Below are positions 7,826-18,921 of a stretch of 64,000 nt of DNA, in pieces; the first letter of the stretch is position 1; each line of letters opens with the position of its first letter. Source of the stretch: Comamonadaceae bacterium (GTDB lineage Bacteria; Pseudomonadota; Gammaproteobacteria; Burkholderiales; Burkholderiaceae_C); the NCBI GenBank assembly GCA_947476465.1, contig CANJQN010000015.1, forward strand, positions 1 through 64,000, read 5' to 3'. A program made the translations under genes and the position numbers. The notes under the pieces are model-generated. The model did not search any database. It was not told where the DNA came from and saw nothing but the letters and a program-made list of their open reading frames with translations.

Positions 7826-10645
7826 TCACCCCGTATTCCTCAACCCCGCCGCAATCCCGTTGATCGACATGTGAATGCCCCGCTGCACCCGCGCGTCAGA
7901 CTTGCCCTCGCGGTAGCGGCGCACCAGTTCCACCTGCAGGTGGTGCAGCGGATCGATGTAGGGAAACCGATGGCGGATCGAGCGTTGCAAGGCCTGGTTG
8001 CCGGCCAGGCGCTGCTTGTCGCCGGTGATCTGTGTCAAAGCTTCCACCGTACGCTGCCACTCAGCCTCAATCGAGGCGAAGACGCGCTTACGCAGGCGCG
8101 TGTCGGTCACCAGCTCGGCGTAGCGTGAGGCCAGGGCCAGATCGCTTTTGGCCAGCACCATGTCCATGTTGGACAGCAGCGTGCGAAAGAAGGGCCACTG
8201 GCGGTACATCTTCTGGAGCAGCGCCAGGCGCTCCTTGCGCGCCGGCCCGGTGGCCAGGAAAGCCTCGACCGCCGAGCCGAAGCCATACCAGCCCGGCAAC
8301 GTGAGGCGGCACTGGCCCCAGCTGAAACTCCAGGGAATGGCGCGCAGATCCTCGATGCGCTGGGTGGCCTTGCGCGAGGCGGGGCGCGAGCCGATGTTCA
8401 GCTCGGCGATCTCGCGGATGGGGGTGGCGCCGAAGAAGTAGTCGGCAAAGCCCGGTGTCTCATACACCAGGGCGCGGTAGGCCGACATGCTGGCCTGCGA
8501 CAGGGCCTCGGCGGCCTCCAGGAAGGCGCGGCTGGCGGGCTTGGTGGGCTGCAGCAAGGTGGCTTCGAGCGTGGCCGCGACCAGGGTTTCGAGGTTGCGG
8601 CGGCCGATCTCGGGGTTGGCGTACTTGGAGCCGATCACCTCGCCCTGCTCGGTCAGGCGGATCTGCCCGCGCACGGTGCCCGGGGGCTGCGCCAGGATGG
8701 CCTGGTAGCTCGGGCCGCCGCCGCGGCCCACCGTGCCGCCTCGGCCGTGGAACAGGCGCAGCTGGATGTCGTGGCTGTTGGCGAGTTCGTCGAACTGGGC
8801 CACCAAAGCGATCTCGGCGCGGTACAGCTCCCAGTTGCTGGTGAAGATGCCGCCGTCCTTGTTGCTGTCGCTGTAGCCCAGCATGATGTCCTGCTCGCCG
8901 CCCGAGCGCTGCACCAGCTTGGCGATGCCAGGCAGGGCGTAGTAGGCCCGCATGATGGGCGCGGCGTTGCGCAGGTCTTCGATGGTCTCGAACAGGGGCA
9001 CCACGATCAGCTGGGCGATGGCGCTGTCGTCCAGCGTTCCCGTGACCAGGCCCACTTCCTTTTGCAGCAGCAGCACCTCCAGCAGGTCGCTCACCGTTTG
9101 GGTGTGGCTGATGATGTAGTGGCGGATGGCGTCGGCGCCGTACTGCTCGCGCATGCGCCGGGCGGTCTCGAAAATCGCCAGCTCTTTTCGGGTGTGCGCG
9201 GAGTACTCGGCCCCCAGCACCCGCAGCGGCCGGGCGTCCGACAAAAGGCGCAGCAGCACCTCGCGGCGCTGCTCATCGGTCAGCGCGGCGTAGTCGGCCT
9301 CGACGCGGGCGGTGGCCAGCAGCTCGGCGATCACAAGCGCGTGCTGGTCCGAGCTTTGCCGCAGGTCGACCGTGGCCAGGTGGAAGCCGAACACTTCCAC
9401 GGCGCGGATCAGGGGGCCCAGGCGCTGCGCCACGATGGCGGCGCCATGCTTGGCCATCAACGAGTCGCGGATGGTGCGCAGGTCGTCCAGGAAATCTTCA
9501 TGGTGCAGGTACGGGTTCTGCGGCGCCAGCGCGTGGCGGGCCGCGTCACCCCCCGTGAACCGTTTGAGGGTGGCGGCCAGGCGGGCATACATGGCGGCCA
9601 GGGCGCGGCGGTAGGGCTCGTCCTGGCGGTGTTCGTTGGTGTCGGGCGAGGTATCGGCCAGGGCCTGCATGGCCGGCGTGACCGGCACCAGCATGGCCGA
9701 CAGCGACAGCTCGCCGCCCAGCCAGTGCACCTCGGTGAGGTAGTGGCGCAGCGCCATCTCGCTCTGGCGTGACAGGGCCAGCTCCAGGGTCTGCGCGCTC
9801 ACGTTGGGGTTGCCGTCGCGGTCGCCACCGATCCACATGCCCATGCGCAGGAAGCTGGCGACGCCGGTCTGGCCCAGGTCGCGCTCGAGGTCGGCGTAAA
9901 GGCGGGGGATCTCGCGCAGGAAGGTGGCCTCGTAATACGACAGCGCGTTTTCGATCTCGTCGGCCACGGTCAGCTTGGTAAAGCGCAGCAGGCGGGTCTG
10001 CCATAGCTGCTGGACGCGGGCGCGGATCTGAGCCTCGTTGGCGGCGAGCTCGCGCGGGGCCAGGGCGTCCTTGGGCAGGGCGCGGGCCTTGATCTCGTCA
10101 CGCTCGTTCAACTGGCGGGCGATGATGCGTTCGGCATCCAGAATGCTCTTGCGCTGCACCTCGGTGGGGTGGGCGGTGAGCACCGGCGACACGTGGGCGT
10201 GGGCCAGCGTCTGCACAATGGCGCGCGGCGAGATGCCGGCCCAGCGCAGACGCGCCAGGGCGACCTCGATGCTGCCCTCGTGCGTGTCGCCGGCGCGCTC
10301 GTGGATGGTGCGGCGGCGGATGTGGTGCCGGTCCTCGGCCAGGTTGGCCAGGTGGCTGAAGTAGGTGAAGGCGCGGATCACACTCACGGCCTGGTCGCCC
10401 GAGAGCGATTTCAGCAAAGTCTTGAGCGCGCGGTCGGCCTCGTGGTCGGCGTCGCGGCGGAAGGCCACAGAGAGTTTTCGGATGCGCTCGACCAGCTCGT
10501 AGGCGTCGGTGCCTTCCTGCTCGCGGATCACGTCGCCCAGAATGCGCCCGAGCAGCCGGATGTCCTCCACCAGGGGCTTCTCGTTGTCCCGGGCCTTGCG
10601 CGCGGGCGAGAGGGGCGCGATGGGCGCGGACACGGTGGCGGGCAT
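7826..10645 (-). CDS. ppc: Phosphoenolpyruvate carboxylase
   Basis: Anaplerotic enzyme that adds bicarbonate to PEP to give oxaloacetate. About 939 residues, the usual bacterial length. Visible signatures are [13 protein letters not shown] (catalytic His), [13 protein letters not shown], the glycine-rich [14 protein letters not shown] loop, and the family C-terminus ending RNTG. The start is ATG 10645 (MPATVSAP), preceded by AGGAG on the minus strand. The frame stays open far upstream over hemC and hemD, but that extension is an antisense shadow. It is divergent from hemC with about 90 bp between them, and convergent with the unrecognised gene at 7157. Confidence 0.96.
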   Translation of the reverse strand: MPATVSAPIAPLSPARKARDNEKPLVEDIRLLGRILGDVIREQEGTDAYELVERIRKLSVAFRRDADHEADRALKTLLKSLSGDQAVSVIRAFTYFSHLANLAEDRHHIRRRTIHERAGDTHEGSIEVALARLRWAGISPRAIVQTLAHAHVSPVLTAHPTEVQRKSILDAERIIARQLNERDEIKARALPKDALAPRELAANEAQIRARVQQLWQTRLLRFTKLTVADEIENALSYYEATFLREIPRLYADLERDLGQTGVASFLRMGMWIGGDRDGNPNVSAQTLELALSRQSEMALRHYLTEVHWLGGELSLSAMLVPVTPAMQALADTSPDTNEHRQDEPYRRALAAMYARLAATLKRFTGGDAARHALAPQNPYLHHEDFLDDLRTIRDSLMAKHGAAIVAQRLGPLIRAVEVFGFHLATVDLRQSSDQHALVIAELLATARVEADYAALTDEQRREVLLRLLSDARPLRVLGAEYSAHTRKELAIFETARRMREQYGADAIRHYIISHTQTVSDLLEVLLLQKEVGLVTGTLDDSAIAQLIVVPLFETIEDLRNAAPIMRAYYALPGIAKLVQRSGGEQDIMLGYSDSNKDGGIFTSNWELYRAEIALVAQFDELANSHDIQLRLFHGRGGTVGRGGGPSYQAILAQPPGTVRGQIRLTEQGEVIGSKYANPEIGRRNLETLVAATLEATLLQPTKPASRAFLEAAEALSQASMSAYRALVYETPGFADYFFGATPIREIAELNIGSRPASRKATQRIEDLRAIPWSFSWGQCRLTLPGWYGFGSAVEAFLATGPARKERLALLQKMYRQWPFFRTLLSNMDMVLAKSDLALASRYAELVTDTRLRKRVFASIEAEWQRTVEALTQITGDKQRLAGNQALQRSIRHRFPYIDPLHHLQVELVRRYREGKSDARVQRGIHMSINGIAAGLRNTG

Positions 10646-10735
10646 CGGGTTTTCTCCTGCGGGAATGCTTAAATTTTCGGCAGGGCCCATGCTAGCATCG
10701 CCGGCTTTGCTGGCTCCCGCTTCACAGGTTCCATT

Positions 10736-11641
10736 GTGCTCAAGCTTGTCATCGCCACCCGCGAAAGCCGTCTTGCCCTGTGGCAGGCCGAACACGTGCA
10801 GTCGCTGCTGCAGGCCCAGGGTCACCAGGTTGGTCTGCTGGGCATGACCACCCGCGGCGACCAGATTCTCGACCGCAGCCTCAGCAAGGTCGGCGGCAAG
10901 GGCCTGTTCGTCAAGGAGCTCGAAGTCGCCCTTGAAGAGGGCCGCGCCGACATCGCCGTGCATTCGCTCAAGGATGTTCCGATGGACCTGCCCGAGGGTT
11001 TCGGGTTGGCCTGCGTGATGGAACGCGAAGACCCGCGCGATGCGTTGGTCTCCAACCGGTTCGCCAGCCTGGCCGAGCTGCCGGCCGGCAGCGTGGTCGG
11101 CACCTCCAGCCTGCGCCGTGTGGTGCTGCTGCGGGCCCTGCGGCCTGACCTGCGCATCGAGCCGCTGCGAGGCAACCTCGACACCCGCCTGCGCAAGCTC
11201 GACGACGGCCAGTACGAGGCCATCGTGCTCGCCGCGGCGGGCTTGAAGCGCCTGGGCCTGGCCGCGCGCATCCGGCAGGTGTTCGAACCGCAGACGATGT
11301 TGCCGGCGGCCGGGCAGGGTGCCCTGGGGATCGAGGTGCGCAGCGAACGGCCCGAGCTGCTGCGGGCGCTGGCGCCCCTGGCCCACACGCCCAGCTGGCT
11401 GGCCGTGACCGCCGAGCGCGCCGTGAGCCGTGCCATGGGCGGCAGCTGCTCGATGCCCCTGGCTGCCTATGCCCGCTTCGCCGATGGCGATACCTTGCAA
11501 CTGCGGGCTGCCTGGGGCGACCCCGAAGGCGGCGCGCAGCTGGTGCGGGTGGAGCTGTCGGCGCCAGTGACCGCGTTGGAGCAGGCCGCCACGCTCGGCG
11601 AGCAAGTGGCCGCCCGGCTGCGGGCCGGCGGCGCGCATTGA
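10736..11641 (+). CDS. hemC: Hydroxymethylbilane synthase (porphobilinogen deaminase)
   Basis: Joins four porphobilinogen units to hydroxymethylbilane in heme synthesis. The protein has 301 residues, a normal length. The N-terminus [18 protein letters not shown], the [10 protein letters not shown] motif and the cofactor-binding Cys at about residue 238 in [12 protein letters not shown] are clear. The start is GTG at 10736; no better in-frame start exists. Its TGA overlaps the TTG start of hemD, so the two are translationally coupled. First gene of the hemCDXY cluster. Confidence 0.95.
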   Translation: MLKLVIATRESRLALWQAEHVQSLLQAQGHQVGLLGMTTRGDQILDRSLSKVGGKGLFVKELEVALEEGRADIAVHSLKDVPMDLPEGFGLACVMEREDPRDALVSNRFASLAELPAGSVVGTSSLRRVVLLRALRPDLRIEPLRGNLDTRLRKLDDGQYEAIVLAAAGLKRLGLAARIRQVFEPQTMLPAAGQGALGIEVRSERPELLRALAPLAHTPSWLAVTAERAVSRAMGGSCSMPLAAYARFADGDTLQLRAAWGDPEGGAQLVRVELSAPVTALEQAATLGEQVAARLRAGGAH

Positions 11642-12438
11642 CCGCGCCCGCCGCCCCGCCGCTCCTGCTGGTGACACGGCCGGCGCGCGAGGCGGCGCGC
11701 TGGGTGCAAGAGCTGCACGCCCTGGGCCTTGCGGCCCAGGCGCTGCCCTTGATCGACATCGGCGCGGCGCCCAATGCGGCGGCGGTGGCGCAGGTGCGGC
11801 GGGGTCTCGCCAGTTTTCGGGCCGTGATGTTCGTGAGTGCCAACGCGGTCGAGGGCCTGCTGGGCGCGGCCGGCGCCGATGCCGCTGCCTGTGCCACCTG
11901 GCCAGCCGGCGGCCAGGGGCCCCGCGCCTGGGCCACCGGACCGGGGACCCGGCAGGCCCTGCGCGCCGCCGGTGTGCCGCCGGCCCTGATCGACGCCCCG
12001 GCCGCCGACGCCGCCCAGTTTGATTCCGAGGCCCTGTGGGCGCGTGTGCACAAGCAGGTGTCGCCCGGCGACCGCGTACTGATCGCGCGCGGCGGCGACG
12101 CCCAGGGCCGGCCGGCCGGCCGCAACTGGCTGGCTGGCGAGCTGGCCTCGGCGGGCGCCCGGGTCGAGACCCTGGTGGCCTACGTGCGCCGCCCGCCGGT
12201 GTGGACCGACGCCCAGCGCAGGGCCGCCGCAAGCCCCGGCGCATGGTGGCTGCTCAGCAGCTCCGAGGCGCTGGCCAACCTGCCGGCGGTCCTGCCGGGG
12301 TACGACGTTGAGGGCGCGCGCGCGCTGTGCACTCACCCGCGCATCGCCGACGCCGCCCGCGCCGCAGGCTTTGGCCGTGTGGAAACTGTGCAGCCGCTGC
12401 TCACTTCGGTGGCAGCCTTCCTACAATCAGGCGAATGA
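11638..12438 (+). CDS. hemD: Uroporphyrinogen-III synthase
   Basis: Cyclises hydroxymethylbilane to uroporphyrinogen III. This is a poorly conserved family; the assignment rests on position directly after hemC and on the N-terminal [21 protein letters not shown] pattern, the two-lobed layout and segments such as [12 protein letters not shown] and [12 protein letters not shown]. About 266 residues. The start is TTG at 11638, overlapping the hemC stop by two bases. The TGA at 12436-12438 overlaps the ATG of the next gene. Confidence 0.86.
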   Translation: MTAPAAPPLLLVTRPAREAARWVQELHALGLAAQALPLIDIGAAPNAAAVAQVRRGLASFRAVMFVSANAVEGLLGAAGADAAACATWPAGGQGPRAWATGPGTRQALRAAGVPPALIDAPAADAAQFDSEALWARVHKQVSPGDRVLIARGGDAQGRPAGRNWLAGELASAGARVETLVAYVRRPPVWTDAQRRAAASPGAWWLLSSSEALANLPAVLPGYDVEGARALCTHPRIADAARAAGFGRVETVQPLLTSVAAFLQSGE

Positions 12439-13520
12439 CAGCCTCATCCACCGGCCCCACTGGCGAAAATTTCGCCCCGGCGGCCAGCCCTGCGCCCGCG
12501 CCTGCGCCTGCGCCTGCGCCTGCGCCCCGCAAGTCGATCGCGCGCCTGGCGGTCTTGCGCCCCGTGTTCTATGGCCTGCTGGTCCTGACCACGCTTTCCC
12601 TCGTCGCCAGCGGCCTGCTGTGGCAGCGCCTGGGCGGCATTCAAGAGCAGCTGGCCCGCCAGAGTGGCGAGGCCGGTGCCAATGCCATCGAGGCGCGGGC
12701 CCTGGCGCGCGAGGCCCGCGAGCTGGCGCGCGACACGGCGGCCCGCCAGGCGGTGGGCGACACCAAGCTGGCCGAGATCGCCATGCAGCGCACCCAGCTC
12801 GAGGACCTGATGCAGAGTCTGTCGCGTTCGCGCGACGAAAACGTCATCGTCGACATTGAATCCGCCCTGCGCTTGGCGCAACAGCAAAGCCAGCTCACGC
12901 TGAGCCCGGAGCCGCTGCTGGCGGCGCTGCGCGCGGCGGACCTGCGGCTGTCACGCGGCGCGCAGCCGCGGATGGCCCGCCTGCGTGCGGCGGTCGCCCG
13001 CGACGTCGATCGCATCAAGGCGGCACCCCTGGCCGACGTGCCCGCCATCCTGGTGCGGCTGGACGAGATCGCCCGGCAGGTCGATGAGCTGCCAGTGGCC
13101 AATGCGGTCGGTGGACAGCAGGCCAGCGTCGACCGGCGCGCAGCCCCCGCTGGCCCCGCTGGCTGGTGGCAGCGCGCGCTGGGCGTGGTCGGCGAGGAAG
13201 CCCGCGGCCTGCTGCGCGTCAGCCGGATCGAGCTGCCCGAGGCCATGCTGCTGTCGCCCGAGCAGGCCTTTTTCCTGCGCGAGAACCTCAAGCTCAAGCT
13301 GCTGAACGCACGGCTGTCGCTGTTGGCACGTCAGACCGAAGTGGCGCGCTCAGACCTGACAGCCGCCAACGCCGCGTTGGCGCGCTACTTCGAGCCGGGC
13401 CGCCGCATGCAGGCGGCCCTGGGTGCCATCACGCAGCTGCTGGGCCAACTGCGCAATGTGGACATGCCGCGCATCGACGAGACTCTGGCGCTGCTCGACG
13501 CCACGGCCGCGGCGCGCTGA
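12435..13520 (+). CDS. hemX: HemX-like uroporphyrinogen-III C-methyltransferase-type membrane protein
   Basis: 361-residue HemX-domain protein encoded next to hemD, as in many proteobacteria; despite the family name the catalytic role is doubtful. It has a short Ala/Pro tail (about residues 17-32, a perfect Pro-Ala alternation encoded by a GCGCCT-type microsatellite), one transmembrane helix at about residues 40-62, and a long periplasmic helical or coiled-coil region of Ala, Arg, Leu and Glu. It probably scaffolds heme-synthesis enzymes at the membrane. ATG 12435 overlaps the hemD stop (ATGA). Confidence 0.82.
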   Translation: MTASSTGPTGENFAPAASPAPAPAPAPAPAPRKSIARLAVLRPVFYGLLVLTTLSLVASGLLWQRLGGIQEQLARQSGEAGANAIEARALAREARELARDTAARQAVGDTKLAEIAMQRTQLEDLMQSLSRSRDENVIVDIESALRLAQQQSQLTLSPEPLLAALRAADLRLSRGAQPRMARLRAAVARDVDRIKAAPLADVPAILVRLDEIARQVDELPVANAVGGQQASVDRRAAPAGPAGWWQRALGVVGEEARGLLRVSRIELPEAMLLSPEQAFFLRENLKLKLLNARLSLLARQTEVARSDLTAANAALARYFEPGRRMQAALGAITQLLGQLRNVDMPRIDETLALLDATAAAR

Positions 13521-13526
13521 TGAACA

Positions 13527-13602
13527 CCCCCCCCGAAGCGCCTTCGGCGCCTCCCCCCAGGGGGCGCCACCAGCGGCCCGGCAGAGCCGGTTCCGCGGTG
13601 GC
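13527..13602 (+). repeat. GC-rich 3'-end repeat, copy 1
   Basis: Starts 6 bases after the hemX stop. It opens with a C8 run and the hairpin GAAGCGCC-TTCG-GCGCCTCC, then CCCCCAGGGGGCGCC, then AGCGGCCCGGCAGAGCCGGTTCCGCGGTGGC. The same unit recurs at 63483-63562 in this orientation and at 15038-15100 inverted. All three sit directly after genes, suggesting a transcript 3'-end or mRNA-stability element. Confidence 0.75.
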
Positions 13603-13664
13603 CTGCGCCTGCGTGTCTTGCCCGCACGCAGGGTTGGCGGTGTCCAGCCTCTTGGAGAACTGAA

Positions 13665-14918
13665 TTGAGAGCTGCTCTCTGGTTATTGGCGTTGTTTGGC
13701 GTGGCGGTGGCGATCGCGCTGTTCGCCGGCAACAACCAGGGCAGCGTCACGCTGTTCTGGCCGCCTTATCGCGTCGACCTGTCGCTCAACCTGGTGCTGC
13801 TGCTGCTGGTGGCCGGCTTCGTGTTCCTGCATGCGGCCTTGCGTGCGCTGTCGGCGCTGTTCGACCTGCCCCGCCAGGCGCAACGCTGGCGCAACCAGCA
13901 AAAGGAGCGGGCCATGCACGCGCTGCTGGTCGATGCCCTGGCCGATCTGCTGGCCGGCCGCTTCCTGCGCGCGCGCAAGTCGGCCGACGCTGCATTGGCC
14001 CAGGAGCATTCGCTGTCCGCGGCCGGCGAACGCATCGGTCACGCCGCGCAGCTGCGCGGCCTGTCGCACCTGCTGGTCGCTGAAAGCGCCCAATCGCTGC
14101 AAGACAAGGCCGGACGCGAGCAGCACCTTCAGTTGGCCCTGGAGCAAGCCACCGGGCGCGAGACGCAGGCCCTGCGCGAGGGCGCGCTGATGCGCGCGGC
14201 CCGCTGGGCGCTCGACGAGCGCGATGCCGCGGCCGCCAGCGCCTGGCTGAGCGAACTTCCGCTGGGTGCGTCCCGTCGCACGCTGGCCTTGCGCATGAAG
14301 CTCAAGGCGGCGCGATTGGAGCGGCACACCCCCGAGGCACTGGAGACGGCGCGCTTGCTGGCCAAGCACCGTGCGTTCTCGCCGGCGGCAGCCCAGAGCA
14401 TCGTACGCGGCCTGGCGACCGACCTGCTCAACGATGCGCACGACATGGCGCAGCTCCAGCGCGCCTGGGACACGCTGGAGCCCGCCGAACGCGCCATGCA
14501 GGAGCTGGCCGTCCACGCCGCGCGGCGAATCACCGCGCTGAACGGTGACGCCGAGCTCGCGCGCCAATGGCTGCTGCCGGTGTGGGACCAATACGAAAGC
14601 CTGCCAGACAGCGCGAAAGTGCGCCTGGTGCGGGCACTGGAAGAGGGGCTCGAATCCATTGACGGCACCTGGTTGGCGCGCTTCGAGGCGGCGCACAAGG
14701 CCAATCCGCGTGACGCGATGCTTCAGTACCTGGCCGGCATGGCTTGCCTCAAGCGCCAGCTTTGGGGCAAGGCGCAGCAGTTGCTCACGCAGGCCGCGAT
14801 CGGCCTGAAAGACGCGCAGTTGCATCGCCAGGCCTGGCGGTCGCTGGCCGCGCTGGCGGAGGAGCGAGGCGATGCGCAGACGGCGGCGCAGGCCTGGAAG
14901 CGGGCGGCTAACGCGTGA
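13665..14918 (+). CDS. hemY: HemY-like TPR membrane protein
   Basis: 417-residue homologue of the proteobacterial HemY protein, which is not the protoporphyrinogen oxidase of the same name. Two transmembrane helices (about residues 2-20 and 41-62) enclose the conserved NNQGSVTLFWPPYRVDLS segment. TPR-like helical repeats fill the rest. It is thought to act late in heme synthesis. The start is TTG at 13665 with GGAG about 8 bases upstream; no ATG fits. It is separated from hemX by 144 bp holding a GC-rich repeat, unlike the overlapping junctions upstream. Confidence 0.85.
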   Translation: MRAALWLLALFGVAVAIALFAGNNQGSVTLFWPPYRVDLSLNLVLLLLVAGFVFLHAALRALSALFDLPRQAQRWRNQQKERAMHALLVDALADLLAGRFLRARKSADAALAQEHSLSAAGERIGHAAQLRGLSHLLVAESAQSLQDKAGREQHLQLALEQATGRETQALREGALMRAARWALDERDAAAASAWLSELPLGASRRTLALRMKLKAARLERHTPEALETARLLAKHRAFSPAAAQSIVRGLATDLLNDAHDMAQLQRAWDTLEPAERAMQELAVHAARRITALNGDAELARQWLLPVWDQYESLPDSAKVRLVRALEEGLESIDGTWLARFEAAHKANPRDAMLQYLAGMACLKRQLWGKAQQLLTQAAIGLKDAQLHRQAWRSLAALAEERGDAQTAAQAWKRAANA

Positions 14919-15037
14919 GAGGCGGGGGCGGCCCCGTCGCGACGACGAAGACCGCGCGGGGTTAGCGCAGCACCTCTCGATTGCCCATGAGCGTTGGGCT
15001 CATCCAAACTGTCCGAGCGCCGTGCACTCATACGCGG

Positions 15038-15100
15038 GCCACCGCGGAACCGGCTTTGCCGGGCCGCTGGTGGCGCCCCCTTGAGGGGGCTGAGCGGCCG
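15038..15100 (-). repeat. GC-rich 3'-end repeat, inverted copy 2
   Basis: Inverted copy of the unit at 13527-13602, with GCCACCGCGGAACCGGC, then TTTGCCGGGCCGCTGGTGGCGCCCCC and a GGGGGC partner. It lies in the 282-bp gap between the convergent 3' ends of hemY and rne. That position fits a bidirectional transcription stop, but no T-tract follows. Confidence 0.7.
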
Positions 15101-15200
15101 CGGCTCCGGGCCTGCCTGCGCAGGCTCGGACGGCTGCGAAGAGCCTCTGCCTTTGGCAGGGGCGCCATGGCTAGCAGTGAGCCACTTCGGGGGTGGGCTT

Positions 15201-18200
15201 TCAGTCCGGCAGTTGGAACTGGCTCAGATCGCGCTTGGTCTCGACCAGCACCAATGGGCCTTCGTCGATCACGACCGGCGCCGGGCGCTCGCGCGGCACG
15301 TGCACCGGCTTGGGCTCGGCCGCCATCGCGGCCTGGGCGGCTGCTATCTTCTGGGCGTCCGAATTGACCCACTGCAGACCCGAGCCTTCGGCCACTTCCG
15401 TCAACTGCCCGAGCGGCAGCTGGAAGGGCTGAACCTTGGGCAGGCCATTGGACTTCGCCGCTTGAGCGGGCGCGGGGACGGCGGCGGGTGCGCGGGTGAC
15501 GATCGGCGCGATCACTGCTGGCGCGGTCACAACGGCTGCGACGGGCGCAACCGGTGCTTGCGCAAGCACCGTATCGGCATCCTGCGTACCCGCGGTCACT
15601 GCCGGCATTGCCGCCGCGGTCGCCGCCTGGTTGTCGTTCACGAAGCCGGTAGCGTAGCGGGGACGGCGGGATTCGCCATCTGGCTGCGCATCGGACTCGG
15701 CCGGCGCCACGAGGGCGGCATCGTTGGTTGCGGCTGCCATGTCTTCGCGCGGCGCCCGCTCGGCGCGGTCACCCCGCTCACGACGGTCGCGGCCGTAGCG
15801 GTCACGCGAGCGGCGGTCACGACGGCCTTCGCCGTTGTCCGCGGTTGCCTCGTCTGGCGCATCGGCTGGCGATCCCTCGTTGGCGGCCGTCAGGGGATCG
15901 GCGACGATGCCATCCACCGGCAGCAGCGTGGTCTGCAGGGCGGCCTCGCCATCCACCGGCGCGGCATCGCGGCGGCGTTCACCGCGCTCACCGCGTTCAC
16001 GACGGCGGCCATCGCCGCGTTCACCGCGCTCACCCCGGGCGGCGCGCTCGGAGCGGGGCTCGCCAGCCTGGGTCTGCTCGGGCAGGAGGCCTTCGGTCAG
16101 CGGCAACTGTTCGGCGGATTCGACGCCGGCGTCACGCCGTTCGGTGGATTCGCGCGGCTCGCGGCTCTCGCGGGGCGCACGGCCTTCGCGGCCTTCACGG
16201 GGCTCGCGCGGTTCACGACCCTCGCGACCCTCACGGGCTTCACGCGGCTCGCGGCCGTCACGGGGTTCACGCGGCTCGCGGCTTTCGCGTGCCTCACCGC
16301 GTGCCTCACGCGGCTCGCGGTTCTCACCGCGTTCCGCGCGCTCACCGCGCTCGCCTCGGCCGCGACGGCCTGGGCCTTCACCTGTGCGCGGGGCCTCGGT
16401 GCCCTCGGCGGCCAGGGCCTCGCGGCGCGGCTCGCCGTTGCGGCTGCCTTCGCCGCGGTCGGCACGGCCGTCGCCGCGACTGTCACCACGGCCACGGCCG
16501 CGACCCCGGCCACGGCCGTCGCCCCGGCCTTCACCGCGACCTTCACCGCGACCCTCACCGCGACCCTCGCGCAAGGCGGCCTGGTTGCCGGCCGGTGCCG
16601 GCGTGGGGGCCGAAACGGGTGCGGCGGCGCCGAACAGGTTCTTGAGCCAGCCCATGAAGCCATGCTGGGCCGGCGCGGGCGCCGGTGCGGGTGCGGGTGC
16701 GCGGGGCTGTGGCGCCTTGGGCGCTGCGGCGGCGGGCGCGGCCTTCACCGGCTCCGGCTTTGGCGGCGCGATGGGCGCGGGCGCGTCGGGCAGCACGCCC
16801 TTGATGATGGGCTCTTGCTTGTTGGTGCGTTCCTGCGAGCGGCGGGTAACCGTGGTCGGGTCTTCGACCTCGACGGCCATGTGGTAGCTGGCCGTGAGGC
16901 TGTCCAGGCGCGGGTCGTCGTGCTTGAGGCGGTCGAGCCTGTAGTGCGGCGTGTCCAGCGACTTGTTGGGGACCATGATCACGTTGATGCGCTGCTTGAG
17001 CTCGATCTTGGCGATCTCGGTGCGCTTTTCGTTGAGCAGGAACGAGGCAACCTCGACCGGCACCTGCACGTGGACGGCGGCGGTGCCGTCCTTCATGGAT
17101 TCTTCCTGGATGATGCGCAGGATCTGCAGCGCCGAGCTTTCGGTGTCGCGGATGTGGCCGTGGCCGCCGCAGCGCGGGCAGGGGATGGACGCGCCTTCGG
17201 ACAGGGCCGGGCGCAGGCGCTGGCGGCTCATCTCCATCAGGCCGAACTTGCTGATGGTGCCGAACTGCACGCGGGCACGGTCCTGGCGCAGCGCATCGCG
17301 CAGGCGGTTTTCGACCTCGCGGCGGTTCTTGCTCTCCTCCATGTCGATGAAGTCGATGACGATCAGGCCGCCAAGGTCGCGCAGGCGCATCTGGCGGGCC
17401 ACTTCGTCGGCGGCTTCCAGGTTGGTGCGGGTGGCGGTTTCCTCGATGTCGCCGCCCTTGATGGCGCGGGCCGAGTTGACGTCGATGGAGACCAGGGCTT
17501 CGGTGTGGTCGATGACGACCACACCGCCCGACGGCAGCTTGACCTCGCGGGCGTAGGCCGACTCGATCTGGTGCTCGATCTGGAAGCGGCTGAACAGGGG
17601 CGCGTCGTCGCGGTAGCGCTTGACCCGGGCGGCATGCTCGGGCATCACGTGCGACATGAACTGCTGGGCCTGGTCGTAGATGTCGTCGGTGTCGATCAGG
17701 ATGTCGCCGATGTCACCGTTGAAATAGTCGCGGATGGCGCGGATGACAAGGGACGATTCCTGGTAGATCAGGAAAGCACCCTTGCCGCCCTTGGACGCGC
17801 CGTCGATGGCGGTCCACAGCTTGAGCAGGTAGTTCAGGTCCCATTGCAGCTCGGGCGCGGTGCGGCCGATGCCGGCGGTGCGCGCGATGATGGACATGCC
17901 GTTGGGGTATTCCAACTGGTCCATCGCCTCCTTGAGCTCGGCCCGGTCGTCGCCCTCGATGCGGCGGCTGACGCCACCCCCGCGGGGATTGTTGGGCATG
18001 AGCACGACATAGCGGCCGGCCAGGGAGATGAAGGTGGTCAGGGCCGCGCCCTTGTTGCCGCGCTCTTCCTTTTCGACCTGGATCAGCAGCTCCTGGCCTT
18101 CCTTGATCACGTCGCTGATGCGTGCCTGGGAAGCCGGCACACCCTGCGTGAAGTACTGGCGGGAGATTTCCTTGAAGGGAAGAAAGCCGTGGCGGTCTTC

Positions 18201-18383
18201 GCCGTAGTCGACGAAACAGGCTTCGAGCGAAGGCTCGACGCGGGTGACGACGGCGTTGTAGATGTTGCCCTTGCGCTGTTCGCGCCCTTCAATCTCGATT
18301 TCGTAGTCGAGGAGCTTTTGCCCGTCGACGATGGCCAGCCGGCGCTCTTCAGCCTGCGTGGCGTTGATCAGCATACGCTTCAT
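15201..18383 (-). CDS. rne: Ribonuclease E
   Basis: Endoribonuclease that starts decay and processing of most RNAs and scaffolds the degradosome at the membrane. About 1060 residues. The N-terminal catalytic half (about 1-510) has an S1 domain in [17 protein letters not shown], the DNase-I-like part with the metal-binding Asp in SIDVNSARA and VIDFID, and the zinc link CPRCGGHG at about residues 402-409. The C-terminal half is low-complexity: Pro/Ala stretches, then [17 protein letters not shown] and REPRE/REGRE-type arginine-rich repeats (about 15,960-16,600), ending in a conserved-looking DLSQFQLPD tail. The start is ATG 18383 with AAAGGTGA upstream; a frame extension to 18434 was rejected. 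Confidence 0.95.
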   Translation of the reverse strand: MKRMLINATQAEERRLAIVDGQKLLDYEIEIEGREQRKGNIYNAVVTRVEPSLEACFVDYGEDRHGFLPFKEISRQYFTQGVPASQARISDVIKEGQELLIQVEKEERGNKGAALTTFISLAGRYVVLMPNNPRGGGVSRRIEGDDRAELKEAMDQLEYPNGMSIIARTAGIGRTAPELQWDLNYLLKLWTAIDGASKGGKGAFLIYQESSLVIRAIRDYFNGDIGDILIDTDDIYDQAQQFMSHVMPEHAARVKRYRDDAPLFSRFQIEHQIESAYAREVKLPSGGVVVIDHTEALVSIDVNSARAIKGGDIEETATRTNLEAADEVARQMRLRDLGGLIVIDFIDMEESKNRREVENRLRDALRQDRARVQFGTISKFGLMEMSRQRLRPALSEGASIPCPRCGGHGHIRDTESSALQILRIIQEESMKDGTAAVHVQVPVEVASFLLNEKRTEIAKIELKQRINVIMVPNKSLDTPHYRLDRLKHDDPRLDSLTASYHMAVEVEDPTTVTRRSQERTNKQEPIIKGVLPDAPAPIAPPKPEPVKAAPAAAAPKAPQPRAPAPAPAPAPAQHGFMGWLKNLFGAAAPVSAPTPAPAGNQAALREGRGEGRGEGRGEGRGDGRGRGRGRGRGDSRGDGRADRGEGSRNGEPRREALAAEGTEAPRTGEGPGRRGRGERGERAERGENREPREARGEARESREPREPRDGREPREAREGREGREPREPREGREGRAPRESREPRESTERRDAGVESAEQLPLTEGLLPEQTQAGEPRSERAARGERGERGDGRRRERGERGERRRDAAPVDGEAALQTTLLPVDGIVADPLTAANEGSPADAPDEATADNGEGRRDRRSRDRYGRDRRERGDRAERAPREDMAAATNDAALVAPAESDAQPDGESRRPRYATGFVNDNQAATAAAMPAVTAGTQDADTVLAQAPVAPVAAVVTAPAVIAPIVTRAPAAVPAPAQAAKSNGLPKVQPFQLPLGQLTEVAEGSGLQWVNSDAQKIAAAQAAMAAEPKPVHVPRERPAPVVIDEGPLVLVETKRDLSQFQLPD

Positions 18384-18921
18384 CGCGTCACCTTTAGTGT
18401 TCAAACATCGAAACGATCCCTTCACGGGATCCACGATGCCAGGCGCGACTTCGAAGCGAGTGAGGAATTGCCGGCGTGGCTGCGCGGGCCGAGCGTCAGC
18501 TCAGCGGGCGTGGCCAGGGTGCGGGGATGGGAACGAGAAAGCGGCGGCCGGGTGGGCGCCCCTGGTGAGCTGCAATCCGAGCAGCCGGTGCGGCCGGTAT
18601 CGCGCGCAAGGCGCGGGCCGCAGGCAATGGCATGCCTGCGGCTGGGCTCATGAGCCCGGGCAGCAGGAGTTGCATCATCGCCATCAACACAGGTGGTTCT
18701 CGCTTCTATCCACCGGCAGCAGGCAAGCGGCTGCCGGTCAGGTATTCCGTAACGGTGCTTCAAAGTCTTGCCGGCGCTGGTTCTCCGGCGGGCCGCCGCA
18801 ACCCTTCGGCTTGCGGCACGCCCCGCTATGGCGGAACCAGTGGCATCGACCAACCAGCGAACCGGGCGTGAGTGGGTGGAATAAACTCCAAGAAAAATCA
18901 ACCACTTACAGCGGCGCGCTA
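18384..18921 (-). promoter_or_regulatory. Long rne leader (5' UTR)
   Basis: About 540 bp without a believable gene lie between rne and rluC. If transcription starts just downstream of the TATAAT at 18931-18936, all of this would be rne leader. In E. coli the rne leader is also long and its hairpins let RNase E degrade its own mRNA; an equivalent is likely here but the hairpins were not matched. The GC-rich segment around 18,780-18,850 contains GGAACCAG/CTGGTTCC arms that could pair. The rluC ribosome site must lie at its far end. Confidence 0.5.

Noticed and set aside
10646..12244. Minus-strand extension of the ppc frame upstream over hemC and hemD
   Set aside because: PEP carboxylase has its usual start and ribosome site at 10645; the extension is antisense to hemC and hemD and is low-complexity.
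15960..16600. Tandem repeats considered as a CRISPR array
   Set aside because: Repeats are in frame in rne, have no regular spacers, and no cas genes are nearby.
14994..18653. 1219-residue open frame on the + strand, opposite rne
   Set aside because: It is exactly antisense to a clear RNase E gene, is full of Arg/Ala/Gly/His runs that mirror rne repeats, and has no recognisable domain. High GC and codon bias leave the opposite frame open.
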